From Flavobacteriaceae bacterium (GTDB taxonomy: Bacteria; Bacteroidota; Bacteroidia; Flavobacteriales; Flavobacteriaceae): DNA of 48,639 bases. Shown here in pieces: positions 8,725-21,078 of this stretch. A program made the position numbers and the translations under genes. The notes under the pieces were generated by a model. The model saw only the letters and a program-made list of their open reading frames with translations. It had not been told where the DNA came from and ran no database searches. The stretch covers positions 1-48,639 of the forward strand of contig JANQHL010000194.1 in NCBI GenBank assembly GCA_028277085.1. Reading direction: 5' to 3'. Numbering within the stretch: the stretch's first letter is position 1; the number at the start of each line of letters is the position of its first letter.

Positions 8725-9606
8725 ATGTTTTTGCAAAAGAACAACATTGCTAAGGGATGGTACTTTTTAGTAGCAGCCTTATTGGTTTCCTGTGATGCGT
8801 TTTTTAACGGAAGCGAGGATAAAGTAGCTTTAGCTCGGGTCGGTGAGAGCTATCTTTATCAGGAAGATGTTTCGCCGTTTATTGCGGAGAATATGACTCC
8901 GGGAGATAGTGCGGCATTTGTGGTGAATTACATCAACAGATGGGCTTCCAAACAATTATTACTGTCCAAATCTAAAATCAATCTTCCCGAAGGGAAACTG
9001 GCGGAGTTTAATAGATTGGTTGAGGACTATAAGACCGATTTATATACCAAGGCGTATCTGGAACTTTTGGTGCTACAATCCCTGGACACCACGGTCAGCA
9101 AGCAGCAACTACAACAATTTTATGAAGACCAAAAAGATAATTTTAAATTGGACGAGAAATTGGTACAATTGCGTTTTGTTGTTTTGCCTCAGCCTTTCTT
9201 AAACCAGGGAGAAGTGGAGGCAAAATTCAAGTCCTTTACACCACAAGACAAGGTTTTTCTGGATTCTATTGCCGTACAGTTTAAAAAACTTCATTTTAAC
9301 GATTCCATTTGGGTGAGTGCCTCTCGTGTAATGCAAGAGATCCCACCGCTTGATTATACCAATCAGGAGACCTACTTAAAGAAATCACAATTTTTTGAAT
9401 TGCAGGACAGCTTGGGGGTATATTTGGGCAAGGTAACGAACGTTTTGGAAGTGAATGATGTGGCACCTTTATCCTTCATTGAACCTAAGATCAAGCAGAT
9501 AATTTTGAACAGACGAAGGCTACGACAGATTAATCGGTTGGAAACAGATATTATAGATGAAGCCATACAAAAAAATGAATTTGAAGTATATGCACCTGAA
9601 GAATAG
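8725..9606 (+). CDS. Exported peptidyl-prolyl isomerase-like lipoprotein
   Basis: This 293-residue protein has a good lipoprotein signal (lipobox LVSC, C23). The body resembles the SurA N-terminal chaperone region followed by a weak parvulin-like segment (LRFVVLPQPF), without a clear second PPIase domain. In Flavobacteria such a gene commonly precedes a SurA-like isomerase, as here: the next gene overlaps its 3' end. A role in folding outer-membrane proteins in the periplasm is likely from family and context. Isomerase activity itself is doubtful. Confidence 0.75.
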   Translation: MFLQKNNIAKGWYFLVAALLVSCDAFFNGSEDKVALARVGESYLYQEDVSPFIAENMTPGDSAAFVVNYINRWASKQLLLSKSKINLPEGKLAEFNRLVEDYKTDLYTKAYLELLVLQSLDTTVSKQQLQQFYEDQKDNFKLDEKLVQLRFVVLPQPFLNQGEVEAKFKSFTPQDKVFLDSIAVQFKKLHFNDSIWVSASRVMQEIPPLDYTNQETYLKKSQFFELQDSLGVYLGKVTNVLEVNDVAPLSFIEPKIKQIILNRRRLRQINRLETDIIDEAIQKNEFEVYAPEE

Positions 9607-10981
9607 TTTATTGGCACTTGTATGTATTACGTCATACATTGGTATGTTCGCTCAAGCGGATGAGGCGGTTTTAGATTCCACAATCACAAGAACAATGCTC
9701 AAGTTGGATGGTATTGCCTCTGTAATAGGGGATTACGTTATCCTGGATTCAGACGTAGAGAAGACCTTAATCGATCTGAAGAGCCAGGGTGCCTCTACTG
9801 AAGATATTACCAATTGTCAACTACTCGGAAAATTAATGGAAGACAGGCTATATGCGCACCAGGCAGTTCAGGATAGTCTTTTGGTATCTGATGAGCAGGT
9901 AAACAGTACTTCGGATCGGCAAATTCAACAATTAATTGCACAAATCGGTAGTGCAGAAAAAATGCTGAAGTACTACAAAAAGCCTGACTTGGAGAGCTTT
10001 AAGGCAGAGTTATATGAGATCAATAAGCTGCGAATGCTTTCGGAAAAGATGCAGGCTAAAATTGTTGAAGACATTGAGGTGACACCAGAAGAAGTACGGC
10101 AATTTTTTTACAGTATCCCTGAAGCGGAAAGACCTGTTTTTGGCGCAGAGTTGGAAATTTCGCAAATAGTGAAACAACCGGAACCTTCAGAAGAAGAGAA
10201 GCAAAAGGTTATTGACCGTTTGAAAACCATTAAGCAAGATGTTGAGGAAAATGAAGCCAGTTTCAAGGTCAAGGCCATCCTTTACACCCGTGATGACGCT
10301 TCACGCCCCAACGGGGGATTTTATAGCATGACTCGTGAAACCCCATTTGTTAAGGAGTTTAAAGATGTGGCCTTTAGCCTTCGGGAAGGAGAAATATCTG
10401 AACCTTTTGAATCACCTTACGGCTATCACATCATCAAAGTCGAGAAAATAAGAGGACAGGAATTGGACCTAAGGCACATTTTGCTTATTCCTGAGATTGC
10501 AGATAGCGCATTGGAAGAAGCCTCCAAAGAGTTGGATACCATTCGACAGCAAATATTGGATGGAAAATATACCTTTTCCGAAGCTGCCTTAAACTTTTCC
10601 GATGAAAAAGAAACAAAGTTTGATGGTGGATTGCTCAGAAACCCCATTAATTTTGATTCGAAGTTTGAACTGACTAAAATGGATCCTTCGTTATACAACC
10701 AGGTCAGGAACCTTAAGGACGGGGAGATTTCCAGGGCAATCCGAGAGGAAGATCCCAGGGGAGGCCCACCCAAGTTCAAAATTATGCAAATTACTAACCG
10801 TTATGATGAGCATAAGGCCGACTTTGCCCGTGATTATATTAAGATTCAAGAGCTTGCACTTAGGGACAAACAGTTTAAGGCGGTAAAAAAATGGATGGCG
10901 GAGAAAATAGAAGATACCTATATTCATGTCGATGATGAGAACAAGGGCTGTAACTTTGCCAATAATTGGCTAAAACAGTAA
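9590..10981 (+). CDS. SurA-like periplasmic peptidyl-prolyl isomerase
   Basis: The preferred start is the ATG at 9590, giving signal peptide MHLKNSLLALVCITSYIGMFAQ; ATGs at 9557 and 9575 are alternatives. The 463-residue product has a SurA N-terminal chaperone domain (about 30-160) and two parvulin domains. The first ends in PYGYHIIKVEKI; the second begins LDLRHILLIPE and includes FDGGLLRN. This layout matches SurA, which helps beta-barrel proteins reach BamA. The gene overlaps the upstream lipoprotein gene by 17 bases and is followed after 3 bases by a MoxR ATPase. Confidence 0.88.
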   Translation: MHLKNSLLALVCITSYIGMFAQADEAVLDSTITRTMLKLDGIASVIGDYVILDSDVEKTLIDLKSQGASTEDITNCQLLGKLMEDRLYAHQAVQDSLLVSDEQVNSTSDRQIQQLIAQIGSAEKMLKYYKKPDLESFKAELYEINKLRMLSEKMQAKIVEDIEVTPEEVRQFFYSIPEAERPVFGAELEISQIVKQPEPSEEEKQKVIDRLKTIKQDVEENEASFKVKAILYTRDDASRPNGGFYSMTRETPFVKEFKDVAFSLREGEISEPFESPYGYHIIKVEKIRGQELDLRHILLIPEIADSALEEASKELDTIRQQILDGKYTFSEAALNFSDEKETKFDGGLLRNPINFDSKFELTKMDPSLYNQVRNLKDGEISRAIREEDPRGGPPKFKIMQITNRYDEHKADFARDYIKIQELALRDKQFKAVKKWMAEKIEDTYIHVDDENKGCNFANNWLKQ

Positions 10982-10984
10982 AAG

Positions 10985-11941
10985 ATGTCTGACGTAAAAG
11001 CGGTTCAGGACCTTGTTCAAAAACATCATGCGCTTAAAAAAGAGATCGCTAAGGTCATCATAGGGCAAGAGGAGGTAATTGAGCAAATTCTTTTATCAAT
11101 CTACACCGGTGGCCATTCACTGCTTATCGGTGTTCCGGGACTGGCAAAGACCTTAATGGTCAATACGATTGCGCAAACCTTAGGATTAGACTTTAAGCGT
11201 ATTCAATTTACCCCGGACCTAATGCCCAGTGATATCCTGGGTAGTGAAGTGCTGGATAAAGACCGTAATTTTAAGTTTATAAAAGGCCCTGTCTTTGCCA
11301 ACATCATTCTTGCAGATGAGATAAACCGTACACCACCAAAAACACAGGCAGCCCTTTTGGAAGCCATGCAGGAGCGGGCGGTAACCGTAGCAGGGCATCA
11401 GTATAAATTAGAGTTACCGTATTTTGTCCTAGCAACGCAAAACCCAATAGAGCAAGAAGGTACCTATCCCTTACCTGAAGCACAATTGGACCGGTTCATG
11501 TTCGCCATTAAGTTGGGTTATCCGAGCGTGGAAGAAGAAATTCAAGTTGTAAAAGCTACTACTTCGGATGAATCCATTATTCTAAATACGTTGTTTAGTG
11601 CAGATGCTATCAGAGAAATACAACAGTTGATACGAAGAGTACCCATTGCGGACAACGTTGTGGACTATACTGTCCGGTTAGTGAGCAAAACCCGACCCGA
11701 TCAGGAGACTGCACCCGATTTCATCAAAAACTATGTCGACTGGGGAGCTGGACCAAGAGCTTCGCAAAATTTGGTGTTAGCCGCCAAAGCGCATGCTGTG
11801 GTACATGGTAAATTTGCTCCGGATATTGAAGATATTAAAGCAGTGGCCCCCGGCATTCTAAGGCATCGCATTCTTAAAAATTACAAGGCAGAAGCGGAAG
11901 GGATTTCTGAAGACCATCTTATCGCCGAGTTGATGAAATAA
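10985..11941 (+). CDS. MoxR family AAA+ ATPase
   Basis: This 318-residue protein has Walker A GVPGLAKT (49-56) and Walker B ILADEIN (108-114), followed by RTPPKTQAALLEAMQE, the classic MoxR stretch. ATQNPIEQEGTYPLPEAQLDRF is sensor 1 and the arginine-finger region. MoxR ATPases act as chaperone-like remodelers, usually next to DUF58 and von Willebrand A-domain genes. Those partners are absent here: upstream is a SurA-like gene and downstream is aconitase. It is likely co-transcribed with the two PPIase genes (3-base gap). Confidence 0.93.
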   Translation: MSDVKAVQDLVQKHHALKKEIAKVIIGQEEVIEQILLSIYTGGHSLLIGVPGLAKTLMVNTIAQTLGLDFKRIQFTPDLMPSDILGSEVLDKDRNFKFIKGPVFANIILADEINRTPPKTQAALLEAMQERAVTVAGHQYKLELPYFVLATQNPIEQEGTYPLPEAQLDRFMFAIKLGYPSVEEEIQVVKATTSDESIILNTLFSADAIREIQQLIRRVPIADNVVDYTVRLVSKTRPDQETAPDFIKNYVDWGAGPRASQNLVLAAKAHAVVHGKFAPDIEDIKAVAPGILRHRILKNYKAEAEGISEDHLIAELMK

Positions 11942-12042
11942 TGTTGCGTGAACACTGACTTTTTCGCAATGTTTCATGCAGAATAATACCTGTGGGTTTC
12001 GTATTTTTACGAAAATTCCAAAATCTTTAAATAATTTTCAAT

Positions 12043-14313
12043 ATGGCCTTTGATATTGATATGATAAAAGCGGTGTATGCTAATATGGCAGAACGTGTAG
12101 ATACCGCTCGATCGCTGGTCGGGAAACCGCTTACCTTATCTGAGAAAATTTTGTACTCCCATCTGTGGGAAGGATTACCCACCAAAACCTTTGAAAGAGG
12201 GAAAGATTATGTAGATTTTGCCCCGGATAGAGTAGCGTGTCAGGATGCGACTGCCCAAATGGCGCTATTGCAGTTTATGCATGCCGGGAAGTCAAAAGTT
12301 GCAGTGCCTACTACTGTGCATTGCGACCATTTGATTCAGGCAAAGGTCGGGGCTGAGGCGGATTTAAAACGTGCGAATGAAACGAGTAATGAGGTTTTTG
12401 ATTTTTTAGAGTCAGTCTCCAACAAGTATGGAATAGGCTTTTGGAAACCTGGCGCTGGGATTATTCACCAGGTGGTGTTGGAAAATTATGCTTTTCCCGG
12501 GGGGATGATGATAGGAACCGATTCCCATACGGTGAACGCGGGAGGCTTGGGAATGGTAGCCATTGGTGTAGGAGGTGCAGATGCAGTGGATGTAATGGCA
12601 GGAATGCCATGGGAATTGAAATTCCCTAAATTGATTGGCGTCCGACTCAAAGGCAAACTTTCCGGTTGGACTGCCCCAAAAGATGTAATCTTAAAGGTCG
12701 CAGACATTCTTACCGTTAAAGGAGGAACTGGCGCCATTATCGAATATTTCGGGGAGGGTGCATTGGCGATGTCATGCACCGGTAAGGGAACAATCTGTAA
12801 TATGGGGGCCGAGGTAGGCGCTACGACTTCTACCTTTGGTTACGACGAGTCTATGGATCGCTATCTGCGCGGAACGGATCGAGAAGATGTTGCCGATGCT
12901 GCTTTAGCAGTTAAAGAGCATCTCACTGCGGATCCTGAGGTCTATGAAGATCCGGAAAAGTACTTTGATCAGCTGATCGAGATTGATTTGAATACCCTGG
13001 AACCACATTTAAATGGTCCCTTTACACCAGACCTGGCTACTCCGATTTCCGAAATGAGTGAAGCGGCTAAAACCAATGATTGGCCATTGAATGTAGAGGT
13101 GGGGCTAATAGGGTCCTGCACCAATTCTTCCTATGAAGATATTTCCAGAGCGGCTTCTTTAGCGCAACAGGTGGCGGACAAAAATCTTAAAACGAAATCA
13201 AAGTTTACGATTACACCTGGCTCTGAACAAGTACGATATACCATTGAACGGGATGGCTTTATCGATACCTTCAATAATATCGGTGCCACAGTTTTTGCCA
13301 ATGCTTGTGGCCCCTGTATCGGGATGTGGGATCGTTATGGAGATAAGGCAGCCGATGGGCCACGAAATACCATAGTGCATTCCTTTAACCGGAATTTTGC
13401 CAAACGTGCGGATGGTAATCCCAATACACTGGCTTTTGTAGGTTCGCCGGAACTTGTTACAGCCATTGCCATTGCCGGGCGATTGGACTTCAACCCGGTA
13501 ACAGATACACTTGTGAATGAAGATGGAGAAGAGGTAATGCTGGATGAACCAAGAGGATATGAGTTACCCCCGGAAGGGTTTGCAGTTGAGGATGCCGGAT
13601 ATGTAGCACCTAAGGCAGATGGTAGTGATGTGGAAGTCATTGTAGCTCCTGATTCCCAACGCCTTCAATTGTTGGCGCCTTTTATTCCGATAGCACCGGA
13701 GAGTCTTCAAAGAATGAAACTGCTTATCAAGGCCTTCGGTAAGTGTACCACAGATCATATTTCTATGGCTGGACCCTGGTTGCGGTACAGGGGACATTTG
13801 GACAACATAGCAAACAATACATTGATAGGTGCTGTTAATGCATATAATCAGAAGACAAACTTTATCAAAAACCAACTCACCGGAGAATATGGAGCTGTTC
13901 CGGATACACAACGTGCCTATAAGGAGAAAGGGATTAAAACGATTGTAGTTGGGGATCACAATTATGGTGAAGGTTCTTCCAGGGAACATGCAGCGATGCA
14001 ACCACGTCATTTAGGTGTTGCAGCGGTTTTGGTAAAGTCTTTTGCCAGGATCCATGAGACCAACTTAAAAAAGCAAGGAATGCTGGCACTTACCTTTGCT
14101 AATGAAAATGACTACGATCTAATACAGGAGGATGATACATTTAACTTCCTGGACATTGCCGAATTTGCACCAGGGAAGCCATTAACAATAGAGATCGGGC
14201 ATGCTGACGGTGGTAAGGATGTAATTCAGGCAAATCACAGTTATAACGATGCTCAGATCGGTTGGTTCAAAGAAGGATCGGCGCTGAATGTCATTAAGAA
14301 AGAAAATGCGTAA
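12043..14313 (+). CDS. acn: Aconitate hydratase (mitochondrial-type)
   Basis: This 756-residue TCA-cycle enzyme interconverts citrate and isocitrate. Its [4Fe-4S] ligands are visible: C359 in [10 protein letters not shown], then C422 and C425 in NACGPCIG. The swivel domain contains [10 protein letters not shown]. Length and sequence match mitochondrial-type aconitase of Bacteroidota rather than AcnB (about 865) or IRP-like AcnA (about 890). A TATTTTTA sequence 33 bases before the start may be its -7 box. A strong terminator at 14332-14359 isolates it from the next operon. Confidence 0.96.
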   Translation: MAFDIDMIKAVYANMAERVDTARSLVGKPLTLSEKILYSHLWEGLPTKTFERGKDYVDFAPDRVACQDATAQMALLQFMHAGKSKVAVPTTVHCDHLIQAKVGAEADLKRANETSNEVFDFLESVSNKYGIGFWKPGAGIIHQVVLENYAFPGGMMIGTDSHTVNAGGLGMVAIGVGGADAVDVMAGMPWELKFPKLIGVRLKGKLSGWTAPKDVILKVADILTVKGGTGAIIEYFGEGALAMSCTGKGTICNMGAEVGATTSTFGYDESMDRYLRGTDREDVADAALAVKEHLTADPEVYEDPEKYFDQLIEIDLNTLEPHLNGPFTPDLATPISEMSEAAKTNDWPLNVEVGLIGSCTNSSYEDISRAASLAQQVADKNLKTKSKFTITPGSEQVRYTIERDGFIDTFNNIGATVFANACGPCIGMWDRYGDKAADGPRNTIVHSFNRNFAKRADGNPNTLAFVGSPELVTAIAIAGRLDFNPVTDTLVNEDGEEVMLDEPRGYELPPEGFAVEDAGYVAPKADGSDVEVIVAPDSQRLQLLAPFIPIAPESLQRMKLLIKAFGKCTTDHISMAGPWLRYRGHLDNIANNTLIGAVNAYNQKTNFIKNQLTGEYGAVPDTQRAYKEKGIKTIVVGDHNYGEGSSREHAAMQPRHLGVAAVLVKSFARIHETNLKKQGMLALTFANENDYDLIQEDDTFNFLDIAEFAPGKPLTIEIGHADGGKDVIQANHSYNDAQIGWFKEGSALNVIKKENA

Positions 14314-14331
14314 GCCTTGAAGAAACGTTTT

Positions 14332-14359
14332 AAAACTCCTGAGAAATCAGGAGTTTTTT
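14332..14359 (+). terminator. Rho-independent terminator after aconitase
   Basis: A perfect 11-pair stem, AAAACTCCTGA with TCAGGAGTTTT, closes a GAAA tetraloop and runs into a TTTTTT tract. It lies 18 bases after the aconitase stop codon. Confidence 0.93.
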
Positions 14360-14378
14360 AGTTAAAAATCAATCGAAT

Positions 14379-14936
14379 ATGACAAGGAAGAAGACCATTT
14401 TAAATGTTCTCCTTATACTATTTATACTATCCTTTTTCGTAACCCCATTGGGCTATTATGGCAAAATCTTCCTAAATCGATTGTTTTCCTTTTCTCCTCC
14501 GGTGATTGAAAAGTCGGTCCGAAAACAATTACCCGATTACGATTGGAGGCTGAAAGACGAAAACTGGGAGTTTTTCAGTTTTCAAAAATCCAAAGGCAAA
14601 GTAGTGTTCATTAATTTCTGGGCATCCTGGAGATTACCTTCAGAGGCGGAATTGCAGAGTATACAATCCCTTTATGAAAGCTATAAAGGCAAAATGGACT
14701 TTTATATCATTACCGATGAAGACCGCCCACCGGTGGAGGCGTTTATGGCCGAGCATAACTTCACCTTCCCCGTTACCTATTTGATCATAGGGGATAAAGC
14801 GCCCATAGCAATACCTAAACCTCCGTTTTCATATTTGATCGATAAAGAAGGGTTTATTGTTGTGAAAAAGGAGGGAATAGCAGATTGGAACACCCGTAAG
14901 GTACGGGAACTACTGGACGACTTATTGGAACAATGA
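14379..14936 (+). CDS. TlpA-like thioredoxin-fold protein lacking the CxxC cysteines
   Basis: This 185-residue protein has an N-terminal membrane anchor (about 8-27) and a thioredoxin-fold domain of TlpA/ResA type (KGKVVFINFWASW). Where active members have WCxxC, it has WRLPS: the cysteines are replaced by R85 and S88. It therefore cannot do thiol-disulfide exchange. The next gene is a paralogue with the cysteines intact, and both share the same plan (TPxGY/F, RLxSFxP, the final ADWN). The genes overlap by 4 bases. A binding or partner role for the active copy is possible; it may also be a decaying duplicate, though the frame is intact. Confidence 0.85.
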   Translation: MTRKKTILNVLLILFILSFFVTPLGYYGKIFLNRLFSFSPPVIEKSVRKQLPDYDWRLKDENWEFFSFQKSKGKVVFINFWASWRLPSEAELQSIQSLYESYKGKMDFYIITDEDRPPVEAFMAEHNFTFPVTYLIIGDKAPIAIPKPPFSYLIDKEGFIVVKKEGIADWNTRKVRELLDDLLEQ

Positions 14937-15502
14937 AACGATTACGAGTTGGCCGGAGCCAGATTAAGGATGTCATTTGGATTTTGATCATAGCAATGAT
15001 CGTATTCACTCCGGTAGGATTTCACCTCAGGGTGCAGCTTACCAGGTTATTGTCATTTGCTCCACAATCGACATCTGTTGAAGAGCAAATAGTGTTACGC
15101 GATTTTGATTGGTATCTGAAAGATGTGGCCGGAAACCAACTAGCCATGGAATCTGTACGGGGCAAAGTGGTAGTGATCAATTTTTGGGCGACCTGGTGCC
15201 CCCCGTGTGTAGCTGAAATGCCAAGCTTAAATTCATTGTACAAGGACTATAAGGATAAAGTTGTTTTTCTTTTTGTAGCGCAAGATGACAGTGAAAAGGT
15301 AATTACATATCTTGAAAAACAGGGGTACGACTTCCCCGTTTATTTTGAGTTGAATGCACCCCCAAATCTATTGCAAAACGCCAGTATACCTACGACCTAT
15401 ATCCTGTCCAAAAAAGGAGAAATTGTTATTGAAAAGACCGGGGCGGCTGATTGGAATTCTAACAGCACACGTTCTTTGCTTTCGGAATTGTTACAGGGAT
15501 GA
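14933..15502 (+). CDS. Membrane-anchored TlpA-family thiol-disulfide oxidoreductase
   Basis: This 189-residue protein has an N-terminal span (about 14-30) and a periplasmic TlpA/ResA-type domain with FWATWCPPC (C89, C92) and cis-proline segment IPTTYILSKKG. Such proteins reduce disulfides outside the membrane, for example in cytochrome c maturation. It overlaps its cysteine-less paralogue upstream and the carotenoid hydroxylase gene downstream, both by 4 bases (ATGA). This predicts translational coupling of the three. Confidence 0.92.
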   Translation: MKRLRVGRSQIKDVIWILIIAMIVFTPVGFHLRVQLTRLLSFAPQSTSVEEQIVLRDFDWYLKDVAGNQLAMESVRGKVVVINFWATWCPPCVAEMPSLNSLYKDYKDKVVFLFVAQDDSEKVITYLEKQGYDFPVYFELNAPPNLLQNASIPTTYILSKKGEIVIEKTGAADWNSNSTRSLLSELLQG

Positions 15503-16198
15503 GCCAGCAAATCACCACACTTAGCTTTTTCCGATTTGATACTTTCTTTTCCAGGCTTTGGGCATTTGGAATGATGCAGTTTGCACATAAGAGGCTGCAA
15601 CAGATATCCGGACAACAATTTTACAGACTTTTGGGGAGTGGAAAAGACCGGTTTAACCCTTTACCCGATTGGGGTGTGTATGCCCTGCTGCAAGTCTGGG
15701 ATAATGAGGCCAAAGCAAATGCCTTTTTTGAAAGTAACCTTTTGTTTCAGGAATATCGAGGGCGATCAAATGAAAACTGGGTATTGTATATGAAGCCCTT
15801 AATGAGTAGGGGAAAATGGGGAGGTGCCAATCCCTTTGAACGTAATGCTACCGTAGACAGTAACAACCCCTATTTAGCGGTAATCACCCGGGCCACCATA
15901 AAAACCCGGCTTTTAGCAAAGTTTTGGAGATATGTACCGCATTCGCAGGAGCAGCTTTGGAAAAACCCCGGATTGATCTACACCAAGGGAATCGGAGAGT
16001 TTCCTATCAAACAGATGGCTACTTTTAGTATTTGGAAGGACAAAAAGGCGTTGGATACATTTGCTTATCAATCAAAAGCACATGCTAAAGCAATTGGTAT
16101 GACACGAGATTTGGATTGGTACAGCGAAGAGCTTTTTTCAAGATTTCAACCCTACAAGTCGGAAGGGACATGGCAAGGCGGCAACCCCTTGCCTGATT

Positions 16199-16215
<17 letters not shown>
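15499..16215 (+). CDS. crtA: CrtA-type carotenoid oxygenase (probable carotenoid 2-hydroxylase)
   Basis: This 238-residue protein matches the spheroidene monooxygenase CrtA family (PDWGVYALLQVWDNEAKANAFF; GKWGGANPF; TFSIWKDKKALDTFAY; TWQGGNPLPDF). A CrtA relative from Flavobacterium P99-3 is known to hydroxylate carotenoids at C2 on the way to myxol. The neighbouring crtD and cruF genes fit that role. It is the third gene of an operon with two TlpA-like proteins, and its 3' end overlaps the convergent cruF gene by 17 bases. Exact regiochemistry is inference; family membership is firm. Confidence 0.85.
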
Positions 16216-18757
<2,542 letters not shown>

Positions 18758-18758
18758 A

Positions 18759-19598
18759 CTACACCAAATGTAGCTTATAGTTTACGTACGACCTTGCCAA
18801 AAGTCCGAATTTTTGATAGTTCGGCACACGGATCCTGGTATTTTTGATTTCCAACGGCGGCGTCTTTTTTAATTTGTGCAACAGCTTTTTGTAGTATTTA
18901 AATGCCGTATATACCCCAAACTTGGCATCAGGAGGTAGCTTTTCAATACCTAGAAAGCCTCTTGCAAAGTCCGCCTCAATTTCATCCACAATCCGTTTTT
19001 TAGAGCGTTCATCCAGTTCCAAAAGGTTGGTATTTGGAAAATATGAGCGTTCCAACAATTCGTAATCCGCTTTCAGGTCACGCAGAAAATTAACCTTTTG
19101 AAAGGCTGACCCCAGGGCCATAGCCGATTCTTTTAACGTTTCATACTTTGCAGTATCGCCATTTACAAAAACACAAAGGCACATAAGCCCAACCACATCA
19201 GCCGATCCATAAATATATTCTTTATACTCTGCCGTTGTACGATATTCCTTCTTAACCAGGTCCATACGCATGCTCTTCATAAAAGCTTCTACCAGGTGCA
19301 TTGGAATATTGTATTTCCAATAGGTATGCTGAAAAGAATTGAGGATAGGATTCAAGCTAATGCGATGTTCTAAAGCATTGTATAATTCAGCTTCAAAATC
19401 GTTAAACAAAATTTCTTTGTGATACTCGTGAAATGTATCTACAATTTCATCCGCAAAACGCACAAAGCCATAAATGTTGTAAATGTCTCCTCGTATCGCG
19501 CTTCCTAACATTCGGGTTGCCAGTGAAAATGAAGTGCTATACGATTCCGTAACCAACTTACTGCAGGAATACGATACGTTATCAAATATGGCTTTCAT
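18759..19598 (-). CDS. crtB: 15-cis-phytoene synthase
   Basis: This 279-residue member of the squalene/phytoene synthase family has the two Asp-rich motifs that bind Mg-diphosphate: DEIVD (in FVRFADEIVDTFH) and a DxxxD in NFLRDLKAD. It joins two GGPP into phytoene, the first committed carotenoid step. It overlaps crtI by 17 bases. No GGPP synthase gene is in the window. Confidence 0.95.
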   Translation of the reverse strand: MKAIFDNVSYSCSKLVTESYSTSFSLATRMLGSAIRGDIYNIYGFVRFADEIVDTFHEYHKEILFNDFEAELYNALEHRISLNPILNSFQHTYWKYNIPMHLVEAFMKSMRMDLVKKEYRTTAEYKEYIYGSADVVGLMCLCVFVNGDTAKYETLKESAMALGSAFQKVNFLRDLKADYELLERSYFPNTNLLELDERSKKRIVDEIEADFARGFLGIEKLPPDAKFGVYTAFKYYKKLLHKLKKTPPLEIKNTRIRVPNYQKFGLLARSYVNYKLHLV

Positions 19599-21057
19599 TG
19601 TGCAAGTTTTTTTTAATGGTAAGTTCCGAAACTAACTTTCCGGAGATAAGTGAGGGCGGAACCCCTGGCCCCGGTACGGTGAGTTGTCCTGTAAAATACA
19701 GGTTCTCTACCTTTTTGCTTTTTAAGTTAGGTCTTAAAAAAGCGGTTTGTGTCAGGGTATTCGCCATACCATAAGCATTTCCTTTGTAGGAGTTATATTG
19801 TTCCACAAAGTCGTTCACGCAGAAACTTTCCTTAAATAAGATACTATTTTTTACGGATTGTCCGGTGCGCAATTCGAAACGATCCATGATAATATCAAAA
19901 TATTGTTGTCGAAGTTGCGGTGTATCCTCTAATCCCGGGGCTATGGGAATGAGAAAAAAACCTGTTTCGCAACCTTCCGGGGCCATACTTGTATCGGAAA
20001 CCGAGGGAAAATTGGCATAGAATAGGGGTTCAGAAGGCCATTTAGGGTGATCATAGATCTCTGCGGAATGCAGATCAAAGCTGGTGTCAAAAAACAAATT
20101 GTGATGTTCTACCCGCTGAAGCTTTTTGGTAAAACCAACATAAAAGAGCAGGGAGGAAGGTGCATACGTCTTATTATCCCAATATTCTTCAGAATACTGT
20201 CGGTATTTTTTATCCAACAGGGTTTCGGAGTGGTGATAGTCCGCCCCGCTTATTACAATGTCTCCCTCAAATCGATTGCCCTTAGCGACTATTGCTTTAA
20301 CTTTTCCATTCTCAACTTCAATTTTTTCTACCGGACTATCTGTATGAATTGTTACCCCTAGTTCCAGCGCCAGCTTTTCCATGGCTTTTATTATTTCATA
20401 CATTCCACCTTTTGGGTGCCAGGTACCCAGGCCAAAATCTGCATAATTCATGAAGTTGTAGAAGGAAGGGGTCTTACTGGGTTTTGCGCCCAGGAAGAGT
20501 ACCGGGAATTCCAGAGTGGAAATCAATTTAGGGTTTTTAAATCTTTTCCGCACTTCCTGACTGATCGACTTAAAGAATTGATCGACCCGTAATATCGTTT
20601 CCTTAGTTACCAACTCCAGGGGAGAAAGTCCGGGTTTCAGTACTATTTTATTAATAGCAATATCGTAGTTCTCCTGGGCTTTCCGGATGAACCTTCTAAG
20701 ATGAACACTGCTACCCTCCTCAATACGTTCAAATTCTTCACAAATTTTATCCATGGTGTCCCCTATGGTCAGTACATCATCCTCAAAAAAGATCTTGTAG
20801 GCCGGATCTAATTTTTCCAATTGATAGTAGTCCGAGGTCTTTTTATTGAAATCAGCAAAAAACTTTTCAAAAATATCAGGCATCCAATACCAACTAGGGC
20901 CTATATCGAAAGTAAATCCTTGTTTCACAAGTTGCCGGGCTCTCCCGCCGACAGTGGTGTTTTTCTCAAAAATGGACACCTCAAAACCGTATTTCGCTAA
21001 ATAGCAAGCTGCGGAAAGCGAAGAAAAACCGGAACCTATGACGATTACTTTTTTCAT
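19582..21057 (-). CDS. crtI: Phytoene desaturase
   Basis: A 491-residue CrtI-family desaturase (FAD motif VIGSGFSSLSAACYL; VGGRARQ; C-terminal YFTGQLTVPGPGVPPSLISGK). It carries phytoene through to lycopene. It is the first structural gene of the crt operon, 21 bases after the MerR regulator gene, and overlaps crtB. The paralogue at 16834 is assigned to a later step. Confidence 0.95.
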   Translation of the reverse strand: MKKVIVIGSGFSSLSAACYLAKYGFEVSIFEKNTTVGGRARQLVKQGFTFDIGPSWYWMPDIFEKFFADFNKKTSDYYQLEKLDPAYKIFFEDDVLTIGDTMDKICEEFERIEEGSSVHLRRFIRKAQENYDIAINKIVLKPGLSPLELVTKETILRVDQFFKSISQEVRKRFKNPKLISTLEFPVLFLGAKPSKTPSFYNFMNYADFGLGTWHPKGGMYEIIKAMEKLALELGVTIHTDSPVEKIEVENGKVKAIVAKGNRFEGDIVISGADYHHSETLLDKKYRQYSEEYWDNKTYAPSSLLFYVGFTKKLQRVEHHNLFFDTSFDLHSAEIYDHPKWPSEPLFYANFPSVSDTSMAPEGCETGFFLIPIAPGLEDTPQLRQQYFDIIMDRFELRTGQSVKNSILFKESFCVNDFVEQYNSYKGNAYGMANTLTQTAFLRPNLKSKKVENLYFTGQLTVPGPGVPPSLISGKLVSELTIKKNLHNESHI

Positions 21058-21078
21058 TGGAACTAGGAGAAAGATAAA

